Source of the DNA: Scilla litardierei
Lineage: Eukaryota > Streptophyta > Magnoliopsida > Asparagales > Asparagaceae
Direction of reading: 5' to 3'
Assembly: GCA_030789695.1 (NCBI GenBank)
Contig: CM061142.1
Location: 569,709,281 to 569,773,280, forward strand
DNA: 64,000 bases
Shown here: piece after piece, positions 41,995-52,075 of the stretch
Layout of the letters: every line of letters begins with the position of its first letter
Numbering within the stretch: position 1 is the stretch's first letter
Translations under genes and position numbers: made by a program
The notes under the pieces: model-generated
Seen by the model: the letters and a program-made list of their open reading frames with translations, nothing else
What the model was told of the DNA's origin: nothing
Databases searched by the model: none

Positions 41995-43231
41995 TGTCAC
42001 GCCCCGCTTCCCTAAAATGGAGGCGAGACATGAGAAGGTCCGCACAAACGTGGAGCTGTGAAGCAACACGCCTGATAAGCGTCAATAAATCATATGCAGG
42101 TCCCTGTAACCACGAACAAAACAAAGATAATAACACAAGAGAGACAAAAATGAAATCTCAAAATCTCAGAATTGTCCAAACATTAAAATTAAGTTCAACG
42201 TCCAGAAAAGCCACCAGGCTAAAAGGAAGAGTCTAGGCCCAAAACATGGCCAACAAAAGCCAACAAGGAACAAAGTATTGGTGCTACGCACTGACAACTA
42301 AAGCAGTCTAACAACAACACAAACAGTCTCTACGACTGATCGCCCGTGTCCTCAAACTCCTCGATGGACGCGGGCTCTGACTCAGCGCAGCGAACACCAC
42401 GTCCTCAGCAGCAACCTCAAGCTCAGGATCTAACATGTGTCACCCAAAAGAATAAAAGGGGCACATGTCAGCAAGTCTAAAAGACTTGGGCAAGAAAACT
42501 GAAAGGAAGGTAAACTAGCAACCTATCAGTTATAGTATGCATGACATGGCAGTTATGGTATGAGTGCACAAGTAAGACATGGTGTAACAATAAGTGCAAG
42601 AGAACAATTATCATGACATGCCAAGAGTAGCCAAGCTATTAACAATCTCAATCTTTTCACTAGTCACGTTTCAAGTCATTTGTAGATGTTTACGCCTTAC
42701 AGCTGAACTGTTTAATATTCACACTGAGTGGCCACTTAACACTACCCCAGAACCCAGAGTTTACGCCTTACAACTGAAGTTGCTGATCGGGCAGACTCCC
42801 AGTTGAATGGCCTCTTAACCCTTACCCCTTCCACTTGTAAACGAGCCAGAGTCCCTGTACACGAAGCTCAGTAAATGAGCCAGGGTTGCCTCGCACAAGA
42901 GCTCATTTTCTGGTTCACAATCCATAAGTATTTTTGGCGTAGGGTTGTACCCGCTAAAAGCAGGTGCCTAGCCTCAATCAATTCTCTAGGTGTAGCGTGT
43001 GCTACACAATCATGGGAACATTTGATGCATGCAATGTCATGGCAATAAACAGTTAATTTTGCGTATCGATAATCGAATTTAAACATGGCATGCGGTATGA
43101 ATACAACATGATAAAAATGCCGGATCTAGCTTCGTTGTCAAGCTAGATCAAGGGGCGTCTAGGCAACTATCATTTCATCGCCTAGTCTCTTTTACGCCTA
43201 CAACAAGCAATGGCCTAAAGCATGGCCTAAA
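41995..43231 (-). repeat. Tekay 3' LTR, left segment
   Basis: Begins TGTCACGCCCCGCTTCCC in plus orientation and matches 52076-53313. It stops at the copia fragment. No ORF in it is credible. Confidence 0.92.
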
Positions 43232-43835
43232 TGAAGGATCCTGCCAAAACAGAGTTAGGATCGATAAATAAAGTTGAGACTTACGCTTGCGTATGCGGCA
43301 CGGTAGTCTCGGAACTTTACCTTCGGATTCGCCACGACGGATCGAGTCTTCTCACGAACGGAGTAAGGCTACTAAATCCACAATCTAAATCTCTACTTTA
43401 GATTAAGAACTTGGATAATGAGAGAGGAAGGATTTCGGCAGAGCTTCGCTAGAGTGAAATGCATGCAAGAAATGCCATGCAAAAGTGTAAGAAATGGCTT
43501 ACCCTTGGGTCTTATTTATAGCCCCCAAGGTAGTTATTTTAGGGTAAATTGTTCCTTTGGAACAATTTAACTAAGGTGTACCATGATACATGGCACATTA
43601 TAAGCTTAAGTTGTACCATATGCATGGTACAACATAAGCTTAAGATATTCCCCCTTTATTAGCCATATGTCGCATGCACTTATGCATATATAATGCGACT
43701 TTCCTACTCATCCAGAGATCCTCTCCGCAAGGGAACAGATTCCCTTTGCACACGACTTCGTGTACGCGATGTTCGAGGTCCGTATTCCCTCGTACATCCC
43801 CCACAAGGGTGTACAAACGTCTTCCATATCCAACA
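43232..43835 (-). repeat. LTR of the truncated copia element
   Basis: 604 bp with TG...CA ends; on the minus strand it starts TGTTGGATATGGAAGACG directly after a GTGGGAGA purine tract. Only one copy is present. It is much shorter than and distinct from the Sirevirus LTRs. Confidence 0.75.
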
Positions 43836-44889
43836 TCTCCCACTCACACTTGAGGGGATTGTAAGAGAACGTCTTTCTCTTAGTTCTTTCATCTATCATA
43901 CCGAGAAATAGACCGTGCGACCGTCATGCGCGTAGAGTCTGTTGTTGTGCACTTGTTAGAGATACACAACGACCTCGAAGGTGCAAAGTTGAGTAGTTCA
44001 ACGCATGCTTTACCCTAGATTATTTCTTCACATTTCTTATACTTTATATTCAACAATTGAATCCCATCTGGATTACAATTGGCTGGCCAGCTTTGAATCA
44101 ATAAAGTCCAAATACGAATATGAAATCAATCTTCCTCTTCTTGCGAACCTTCTGATCTTGACTTGATTCGCTTTTCTAACGTGCCCCGCCGAGCCGAATT
44201 ATCATAGCCCATTAGCAACACGCTAAGATAGCGATCATCTCGTCAAATCTAAAGGAACCAATTTGAGTCCTTGAGGGTAAGAGTTAAGACCCGTATGGCC
44301 TTTGAGTCTCACATAATAGCAAACACTATTGCTACTAACTCAGTGGTCGAAATGCATACGTGGTATGAACACGTATTACAACATCACTCCTTTCCCAGGG
44401 AGAGTATGTCTTAATGATGTTGTACGGATGAAAGATCAGACACCACAGTGCCTATCTTTTGAGTCCCCTTACTACTCATGAAATATTCCCGGACTCTCAT
44501 CCTGCATAAGACAGATAGGATTAAAAAATCCTATGAGATCTCTTTCAAATATCCTTGTGATATAGATCTCAGATCTTTTGTAAGCATCCATATGATGCAG
44601 ATCTTTCATTCGACTATCTTGTTTAAGTCACGACTCTAAATCATTTGTCTAATGATTTTGACTTTAAACTAGTCTCATCTTTATCTTATCCATCTGATAA
44701 GATAAGGCGGTTGCTCATGTGAGAGAGCCAACCTTAATCTGTCCGACATACACACAATAAAATAGCTGAGACTTAAACACAAATGTATAAAATCATTTGT
44801 AAGAAACTTGTATGCAATATATAAAAGAACTTCTTTCTTTTATTAAACTTTGATCTTCTATAGACATGGGAAATTTTACAAGATACAGC
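43836..44889 (-). other. Non-coding region between copia pol and LTR
   Basis: About 1.05 kb of AT-rich sequence between the pol stop and the PPT at 43836-43849. No open frame of note, no array and no RNA gene was recognised. Confidence 0.6.
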
Positions 44890-46262
44890 TCAGCACCTAC
44901 GCATTCCCATAGATGATAAGTGTTTGTAGAACACATCTCTGGGGATCGCCTTAGTAAGGGGATCCGCTATCATCTCATGCGTGGATATGTATCCTATGTC
45001 TACTTCCTTCCGTTTGTCATAGTCCTTCGCAAACTTGAATCGAATGTCAATGTGTTTGGTCTTACAATGAAATTTAGGATCTTTGACGTAGGCAATCGAA
45101 GCTTGACTATCACTGTATATAGGAACAGTGCTTGAGTCAGTGGCATTCGTCAGCCTGTCTAAGAATTTCCTAAGCCAAACAGCTTCTTGGACCGCCATGC
45201 TGAATGCTACGAATTCGGCTTCCATGGTTGATAGAGCGATGCAGGTTTGTTTCTTGCTGCTCCAGGATATTGCACCATTCCCGAGCAAGAAAACAAAGCC
45301 TGAGGTAGATCTTCGCTCGTCGAGATCACCTGCCCAATCAGCATCGGTATAGCCTTCGAGTCTCAAGGTATTGCCTTGATAGCATAACGCATAGTCCGCA
45401 GTCCCTTTGAGGTACCTTAATATCCTCTTCACCGCTTTCCAGTGTGCCTGTCCTGGGTTGGATTGGTAACGGCTTACCATACCAACACCATAGAAAATGT
45501 CCGGTCTGGTACACATCATAGCGTACATCAGGCTCCCGACAGCACTGGAGTATGGAACCTTTTCCATAGCTTTCTTTTCTTTTGGATCTTTGGGACACAT
45601 TTCCAAACATAGACCCTCGCCTTTGCTTATTGGAGTATCAATTGGCTTGCAATCCTGCATATTAAACCGTTCTAAAACTTTCTTTATATATGTCTCTTGA
45701 GAGAGAGAAAGAAGTTTCTTGGAACGATTTCTTGAGATCTTAACCCCAAGGATATATGCAGCTTCACCCATGTCTTTCATTTCAAAGACGGATGAAAGCC
45801 AAGCTTTGATATCCAAGATAAGACGCTTATCATTTCCGGCTATAAGTATGTCATCTACATAAAGAGACATAATTACATACTTGTTTTTAATCCTCTTAAT
45901 ATATACGCAATTGTCTTCGTCGAGCATGGAGAAACCATACGACAAAACGACTTCTTGAAAGCGCATATACCACTGCCTTGAGGATTGTTTAAGACCATAT
46001 ATGGATTTACGAAGTTTACAAACCTTATGTTTGTTTTCTTCTTGTATAAACCCGTTTGGTTGTTCCATGTAGATCTCCTCATCTAGTTCTCCATTAAGAA
46101 AAGCAGTCTTTACATCCATCTGATGTAATTCGAGGTCCAAACAAGCCACCATTGCCAGAATTAAGCGAATGGAGGTAAAACGCACGACAGGAGAGAAAGT
46201 CTCTTCGTAGTCTATTCCTTCTTGTTGCGTGAAACCTTTCGCAACAAGGCGAGCTTTATATT
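44890..46262 (-). pseudogene. pol: copia pol fragment (RT-RNase H), non-Sirevirus
   Basis: An open but 5'-truncated frame of about 457 codons with no start codon. It starts inside RT (KYKARLVAKGFTQQEGIDYE), continues with HQMDVKTAFLNGELDEEIYM, YVDDILIAGNDKRLILDIKA and the RNase H motifs TDADWAGDLDERRSTSGFVF, STMEAEFVAFSMAVQEAVWL and YSDSQASIAYVKDPKFHCKT. It ends LSSMGMRRC. It differs clearly from the Sirevirus pols in the window and looks like a Tork/TAR-type lineage, though I cannot assign it firmly. Integrase, protease and gag are missing. Confidence 0.88.
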
Positions 46263-46265
46263 TCG

Positions 46266-47249
46266 CAACGGAAGAACGATCCGGGGAACTATGGTTCAGA
46301 TCTGAAAATGGGGAGAAAATATGGAGAAATGGGATTTGTGGGGTTTTGGGGGTTGGATGCGGCCTAAAGCATGGTGGCCGGCCTAAATGGAGGGGGAGAG
46401 GGGCTCTTGTGGAAGGAGGAATGGCTTGGGGAAGTTTGGGGAAGATCAGAGGTCAAGGGGGAAAGGAAAAAGGCCAAGAGAAGTGAAAGAAAGAAAAGAA
46501 AACGATCGGGGGTTTAAATAGGATTCGTGCGGCGGCTGGGCGAAACCTAGGATTTCGAGGGTGATTAGTCGGTCAAAGAAGGGTGGCTGACCGACTAGTT
46601 TAAGAACTAGTCGGTCGGTCGTTCTACTGTGACCGACTAAAAGCAAGTAGCGAAAAAGGAATAAAATCTGGGTAGTGAGTTAGTCGGTCTGTGAAGGCCC
46701 GTCGACCAACTAGTTTGCCACCTAGTCGGTCGGTGAGTGTTCATTGACCGACTAACGATAAACAATAACTTAGGTAAAATTAATCAAAGGAACTAGTCGG
46801 TCTGAGAGCAAGTTCTGACCGACTAGTTTCACATCTAGTCGGTCGGTGGTTGTTCTTAGACCGACTAAGAGTAAACAGTAACTTCTGAATTTTTGATTTA
46901 ATGAACTAGTCGGTTTGAGAAGAGTTCCCGACCGACTAGATTGGAATCTAGTCGGTTGGTCCCCCTTCTTGAACCAACTAACGTGCACGGAAAGTGTCGA
47001 ATCGAAGCTCAAAGCTCCGGGAAGATTCCTACGGCTTCTAGGATCAACCTATCTCTAAGATATGAGCGATATGAAGCTCGTCACGAATGACTTACTCCAA
47101 AACTCAACGATCTAAGGAAGAAGCTAGAAAATCACAACGAAACGAACGAAAACGAAAGCTACGGAGACGGAAACCACACATAAGGAGAAAATCCACCAAA
47201 ACTAATATATAATATAGATAATCCAGATACATGAAAACCAGTCGTTACA
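46266..47249 (-). repeat. Tekay 3' LTR, right segment with AGTCGGTC array
   Basis: Matches 53546-54323 plus 63799 onward. It contains four F-R-F-R array units (46565-46980); on the minus strand these are followed 45 bp downstream by TATTTAAA (46520-46513). It ends CAGTCGTTACA at 47249. Confidence 0.9.
46565..46980. repeat. AGTCGGTC array, four units, in a gypsy LTR
   Basis: The same F-R-F-R unit as in the Sirevirus-1 LTR, including spacer words (ACGATAAACARTAA.TTAGGT). The last unit and the following sequence to about 47140 (CTTGAACCAACTAAC, GTCGAATCGAAGC / GCGAATCGAAGC, CTAAGATATGAGCG) also correspond to Sirevirus-1 8217-8395. Confidence 0.93.
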
Positions 47250-47262
47250 TCCTCCCCAACTT
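47250..47262 (-). other. Tekay polypurine tract
   Basis: AAGTTGGGGAGGA on the minus strand abuts the LTR start TGTAACGAC. The related element has GGTGGGGAGGA at the same position (60966-60976). Confidence 0.85.
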
Positions 47263-47295
47263 AAGAAAAATTCCGTCCTCGGAATTTCCCAACAC

Positions 47296-50200
47296 TCACG
47301 TGTCCGGGAACAAAAGTGGGTAGCTCTCTCTCATCTTATCCTCTCTCTCCCAAGTAGACTCTCCTGGCGAGCCGTGTCGCCACATCACCCTCACAAGATT
47401 GACAACCTTGTTCCGGAGTGACTTCTGACGCCTGTCCAAAATCTGCACTGGCTGCTGGTCATATGTCATATCAGGGCGAACGGTAATCTCCGAGAAATCC
47501 ACAGCATGAGATGGATCACTGATGTATCGATGAAGCTGAGACACATGGAAAACATTGTGAACTCCTTCCAAAGATGGCAGCAAGGCTAAGCGGTAGGCTA
47601 CCTCGCCAACTCTCTCCAGAATGTCAAAAGGTCCAATGTATCGCGGGCTCAACTTCCCTCGCTTCCCAAAGCGAATCACACCACGATTCGGGGAAATCTT
47701 CAAGAACACATGGTCGCCTGGCTGAAACTCCAAAGGACGCCGTTTAGCATCCACCCAATGCTTAAAACGGTCCTGAGCAATCCTCAACCTCTCCCGAATG
47801 TTCCGACAACATCCACGACCTCCAAAATCATCTCAGGTCCCAACAGCTCCCGATCACCAATGTCATCCCAACTCAATGACGATCGACATTTCCGTCCATA
47901 CAGCGCGACGATAGGCACCTTGCCAATACTCGCCTGGAAGCTGTTGTTGTAAGAGAACTCTACCAGATGTAGATGATCCTCCCACGAACCCTTGAAATCC
48001 AATATGCACGCCCTCAGCATGTCTTCCAAGATCTGAATCGTCCTCTCGGACTGGCCATCTGTCTGCGGATGGTACGCCGTGCTAAAACTCAGACGCGTAC
48101 CCAAACTCTTCTGCAAACTCTGCCAGAACTGAGATGTGAACCTCGTGTCTCTGTCCGACACGATACTCACAGGGACTCCGTGAAGTCGTACGATCTCCTG
48201 CATGATTCACGTTACATCACTATCTATCTAGGAAAAGGAAATAGAAACGGAGAGTAAAAGAATTTACCTCCATGTATCTTCTTGCTAGCGCCTCAGTGGA
48301 CTGTCCTACTCGGAATGGAATAAAGTGCACAGATTTGGTCAATCGATCTACGATCACCCAAATCGCGTCATTCTGCTTCGGACTCCGAGGTAGTCCAGTC
48401 ACGAAGTCCATAGTGATGTGTTGCCACTTCCACTCCGGAATCGGAAGCGGTTGTAGCAACCCTGCCGTACGCTGATGCTCTGCCTTTACCTGCTGGCAAA
48501 CCAGACACTTGGCTATACTCCGAGCCACACTCCTCTTCATACCATGCCACCAATAGTTCAGACGAAGATCCTTGTACATCTTGGTGCCACCAGGATGCAC
48601 AGAATACGGCGAACTGTGTGCCTCAACCAGCATCTCCTCTCGAATATCTCCAGCTGGCACACACAACCTGGTTCCAAATCTCAGCGAGCCATCCTCATGA
48701 ATCAAAAAGTCAGTCCACCGACCGGCTTCTACCAACCCCCGAATATTCACCAGCTTAGCATCCCCAGCCTGACCAGCCTTGATTCGATCCATGATCGTTG
48801 ACTGTATCTGCATACACATCAACGAAGAAGCTTCTCCAGGAAGAACAATCTCAATTCCAGATTCGCAAAAATCCTGCTGCAATCTCCACTGCGAGGTCAA
48901 AATCATCACCGCTGGAAGCCTACTCAGCGCATCAGGAACCAATTCACCTTGCCATGGTGATACTGCAAATCAATCTCATAATCTGCCATGAGCTCCAACC
49001 ACCGACGCTGTCGCATGTTGAGCTCCTTCTGAGTAAAAATATACTTCAAGCTTTTGTGATCAGTGAAGATCTTCACTTTCTCACTCAGCAGGAAGTGCCT
49101 CCAAATCTTGAGCGCAAACACGACAGCATCTAACTCCAAGTCGTGCATCGGGTAATTCTTCTCATGAGTCTTGAGCTGACGCGAAGCATATGCCACAACA
49201 TGCCCGTGCTGATGCAACACACAACCGAGACCCTTGCCAGAAGCATCGCAAAAGATCTCGAATCCTCCACTGCGATCAGGCACAACAAGAATAGGGGCAG
49301 TCATCAGTCTCTCCCTCAGAACACCAAAGGCATTCTCACAATCATCTGACCAAACAAAAGGTACATCCTTCCGCGTCAATCTGGTCATCGGCTCAGCAAT
49401 ACGGGAAAAATCCTTAATGAAGCGCCGATAGTAACCGGTAAGCCCAAGAAAACTCCGGATCTCAGACGCTGACTGCAGAACAGGCCACTCTCTGATGGCC
49501 TTAATCTTATCGGGATCCACCGAAATACCATCTCCAATATCACATGCCCGAGAAAAGCAACTCTGTCTAGCCAAAACTCGCACTTCGAAAACTTAGCATA
49601 CAAACGATGCTTCCTCAAAATCTCCAATAATGTCATCAAGTGCAAGGCATGCTCTTCCTCCGACTTCAAATAGATCAGAATGTCGTCAATAAAGATAACG
49701 ACAAACTTGTCTAAAAAGTCGTAGAAAATCAGATTCATCAGATTCATGAAAACTGCGGGTGCATTGGTTACACCAAAAGGCATAACCACAAACTCGTAGT
49801 GTCCATACTTCGTCCTGAATGCTGTCTTCGGAACATCATCCTTCTTCACCTTCAGCTGATGATACCCACTCCTCAAATCCAACTTCGAGAATACCCTCGA
49901 TCCTCCAAGCTGATCAAAAATGTCATCGATACGAGGCAAGGGATATCGATTCTTCACGGTCACCGCATTCAACTCCCGATAATCCACGCACATGCGACGC
50001 GACCCATCCTTCTTCTTCACCAACAGCACCGGTGCTCCCCACGGAGACACACTAGGATTGATATAACCCTTCTGCAAAAGCTCATCCAGCTGCTTCCGCA
50101 ATTCCCCCAACTCAGCGGGTGCCATACGATAAGGCGCTTTCGAAATCAGCTGCGCTCCCGGAATAAGATCAATCGAAAACTCGAGAGCTCGATCGGGTGG

Positions 50201-50685
50201 CAATCCAGACATCTCCTCGGGGAAGACGTCATCGAAGTCTCGCACCACAGCTGGCCTCTCCAGCTCCATCTGCATAGCCACAACCTCCACCGGTCTCGCC
50301 CGAAATCTGACAGGGCCAAGCGAACTGCTACCCCGGTTGAACTCAAAGACGGGATGTCCGGGAATCTCGAACACCACCTTCTTCCTCCGACAGTCGATCG
50401 TAGCATAGAAGCTCGCAAGCCAATCCATCCCAAGGACCGCATCATAGTTGATGATGTCGTGGACAATGAAATCAGCATAAAGCTCATGTCCACAGACCAC
50501 CAACGGGCAAGAATTGCAACCACGATGCACCGAGATCACGCCATTTCCTATGACGATATTCCAACTCTTGGAAAGAGGGGACGTCGACAAGGCATGCTTC
50601 TCCACGAAGCTTAGAAAAATAATGCACATCGATGCACCTAGGTCAAAGAGGACTCGTGTAGAAAATGTGCAAACCAGAATCACAC
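47296..50685 (-). pseudogene. pol: Tekay protease-RT-RNase H-integrase-chromodomain, intron-containing, frameshifted
   Basis: From 50685 downward: protease ([17 protein letters not shown]), RT ([48 protein letters not shown]), RNase H ([37 protein letters not shown]), integrase zinc region (HPGGTKMYKDL ... CLVCQQVKAEH) and core ([37 protein letters not shown]), then the GPFDILERVGEVAYRLALLP segment and a chromodomain-like end (ILDRRQKSLRNKVVNLVRV, WRHGSPGESTWE). A GT-AG intron (48267-48198, 70 bp) lies inside integrase, in phase. One-base frameshifts occur near 49545, 48930 and 47810. The catalytic residues are otherwise present. TAA/TGA end at 47296-47298. Confidence 0.9.
48198..48267 (-). 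other. Candidate spliceosomal intron in integrase
   Basis: 70 bp with donor GAG|GTAAAT and acceptor TGCAG|GAG. It contains stops. Removing it joins ARRYME to [11 protein letters not shown] in phase 0, restoring the usual chromovirus integrase alignment across this point. Confidence 0.7.
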
Positions 50686-50801
50686 CTAACAAGCAATCTA
50701 ACAATCAGATCTTATTCTAGCAAACAATCATATGCAAGCAACCAAACATAATCTAATAACTAAAACTAATTAAGGAAAGAAACGACTAGGTTGAGGGTTA
50801 C
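50686..50801 (-). other. Candidate spliceosomal intron between gag and protease
   Basis: 116 bp with donor GCAG|GTAACC and acceptor TTGTTAG|GTGTG. It is AT-rich with stops. Removal joins DEVIAG to [10 protein letters not shown] in frame, exactly where relatives read through. The related element at 57792 keeps the same donor context (GCAG|GTAACT). Confidence 0.75.
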
Positions 50802-51930
50802 CTGCGATAACCTCATCCACGTCCTCGCTCTCCACAGCGGTCATCAGAAAGGCCTACCTCCTCGGCGGGAAAGCCTGCTGAAAAGCCTGCCTCTATGGAA
50901 CAAGAGCTGCTCCATGTCCAGCAGGAACGGGCGCTCTCTGCTGCAACGGCTGTGCTGCAACAGGTGCTCTCCGCAACTGATTCGCATGCTGACAATCCTT
51001 CGCAACATGAGAAGCATCACCACAAACCAAACACTGGCCCAGAAATCTTCTACACTGATCCTTGATGTGGCCAGTCTTGCCGCAGAAATGGCAAGTCTTC
51101 AGATTAGGCCCTCCTGGCCTCTTGAACTGCACCGGCTGATTAGGCTTGAAACCAGGCCTAACCACCGCCCTGGCCTGCTCCATAGGCCTCTTCCCCGCTC
51201 CAGAAACATGTCCTCTCATCTGGCTCAGGTTCAGCTCCTGCCTCCTCGCAGCTACCAGAACCTTCTGATAAGAGTCCAGATCAGAGGAAGACACAAAACT
51301 TTGAAGCTCCAAAGCAAGCCCCAGCAGGAACCTCTGAGCCCTCTCATCAGCATCCTGCACCATCTTCGGTGCGAACCGACTCAGCCTAGCGAACTCTTGG
51401 TGGTACTGGTCCACCGTCAAGCTCCCTTGCTTCAGATCAATAAAACGCTGCATCATCTCCTTCCTGGCAGCCTTCGAGAAGAACTCCTCATCAAACCTGG
51501 ACTTAAAGGTAGCCCAAGCTATCGGCTCCACCAGCATCTTCTCTTCCGCATCCCACCAGTTCCGAGCATTATCCTTGAGCTGCCTCTTCGCCAAATCAAC
51601 CCATCCAGCCGGGCTGATCTTCGCCATCTTCAAATTATCCTCTATGTTCCGAATCCACTCATCGGTAGCTAGAGGACCCTCAGACCCATCAAAATAAGCG
51701 GGACCCAGCTCCCGAAACTGCTTCGCTCCTGGCTCGGAGCGAGGGGCCTCCGGAATTGCCCGAGCAGCTCAAACAACTGGAGCATTCTGGACTTGCAGGA
51801 GCACGCCTTGCTGCACCTGCATCATCTGAAGCATCATCCGCATCATCTCCCCATTGGTGGGCTCCTTCTCAGGCTCCTCGTCATGAGGGGGCGCACCACC
51901 ACCACCACGGGTATTTCGCCTTCCTGCCAT
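50802..51930 (-). pseudogene. gag: Tekay gag with three in-frame stops
   Basis: gag starts at the ATG at 51930 (MAGRRNTRGGGG). The frame is continuous to the intron donor at 50802 but has TGA at 51771-51769, TAG at 50895-50893 and TAG at 50856-50854. All three are explicable by C-to-T changes. The retrotransposon gag domain spans about 51640-51280 (WVDLAKRQLKDNARNWWDAE, KQGSLTVDQYHQEFARLSRF). Two CCHC knuckles follow (CHFCGKTGHIKDQC, CLVCGDASHVAKDC at about 51090-50990), then a Gln/Pro-rich tail and TAVESEDVDEVIAG. A 5' leader intron ending TCATTAG just before the ATG is possible. Confidence 0.88.
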
Positions 51931-52051
51931 CTAATGACACCGAAAACGAAACAATTAGACTCATAGCTTATGACTCGGATGTCGAACTTAGTTTATTGGA
52001 CATTCTAATATTATTATCGTTATTCCGATAATCGCAGTTACAGAGGAAGGA

Positions 52052-52067
52052 CCTGCATGGGCCACCA
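52052..52067 (-). other. Tekay candidate PBS (tRNA-Ile)
   Basis: On the minus strand TGGTGGCCCATGCAGG lies 8 bases from the LTR end. It begins with the complement of CCA and, as I recall, matches the 3' end of plant tRNA-Ile(AAU). The copy in the related element (57128-57143) is identical. Confidence 0.6.
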
Positions 52068-52075
52068 ACAAAACC

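Larger units (their letters stand above)
43232..46265 (-). mobile_element. Truncated copia element inside the Tekay LTR
   Basis: A minus-strand copia 3' end: LTR 43232-43835 (plus-orientation TGAAGGATCC...TATCCAACA), PPT (AGTGGGAGA on the minus strand) next to it, a 1-kb non-coding region and the end of pol. It breaks off in RT at about 46262, and the Tekay LTR resumes at 46266. Compared with the other Tekay LTR, about 231 bp (53314-53544) are missing here, so insertion was accompanied or followed by deletion. Confidence 0.85.

Noticed and set aside
42594..42806. 70-codon frame repeated at 52676-52888
   Set aside because: It lies inside the Tekay LTR and is duplicated with it; no protein similarity.
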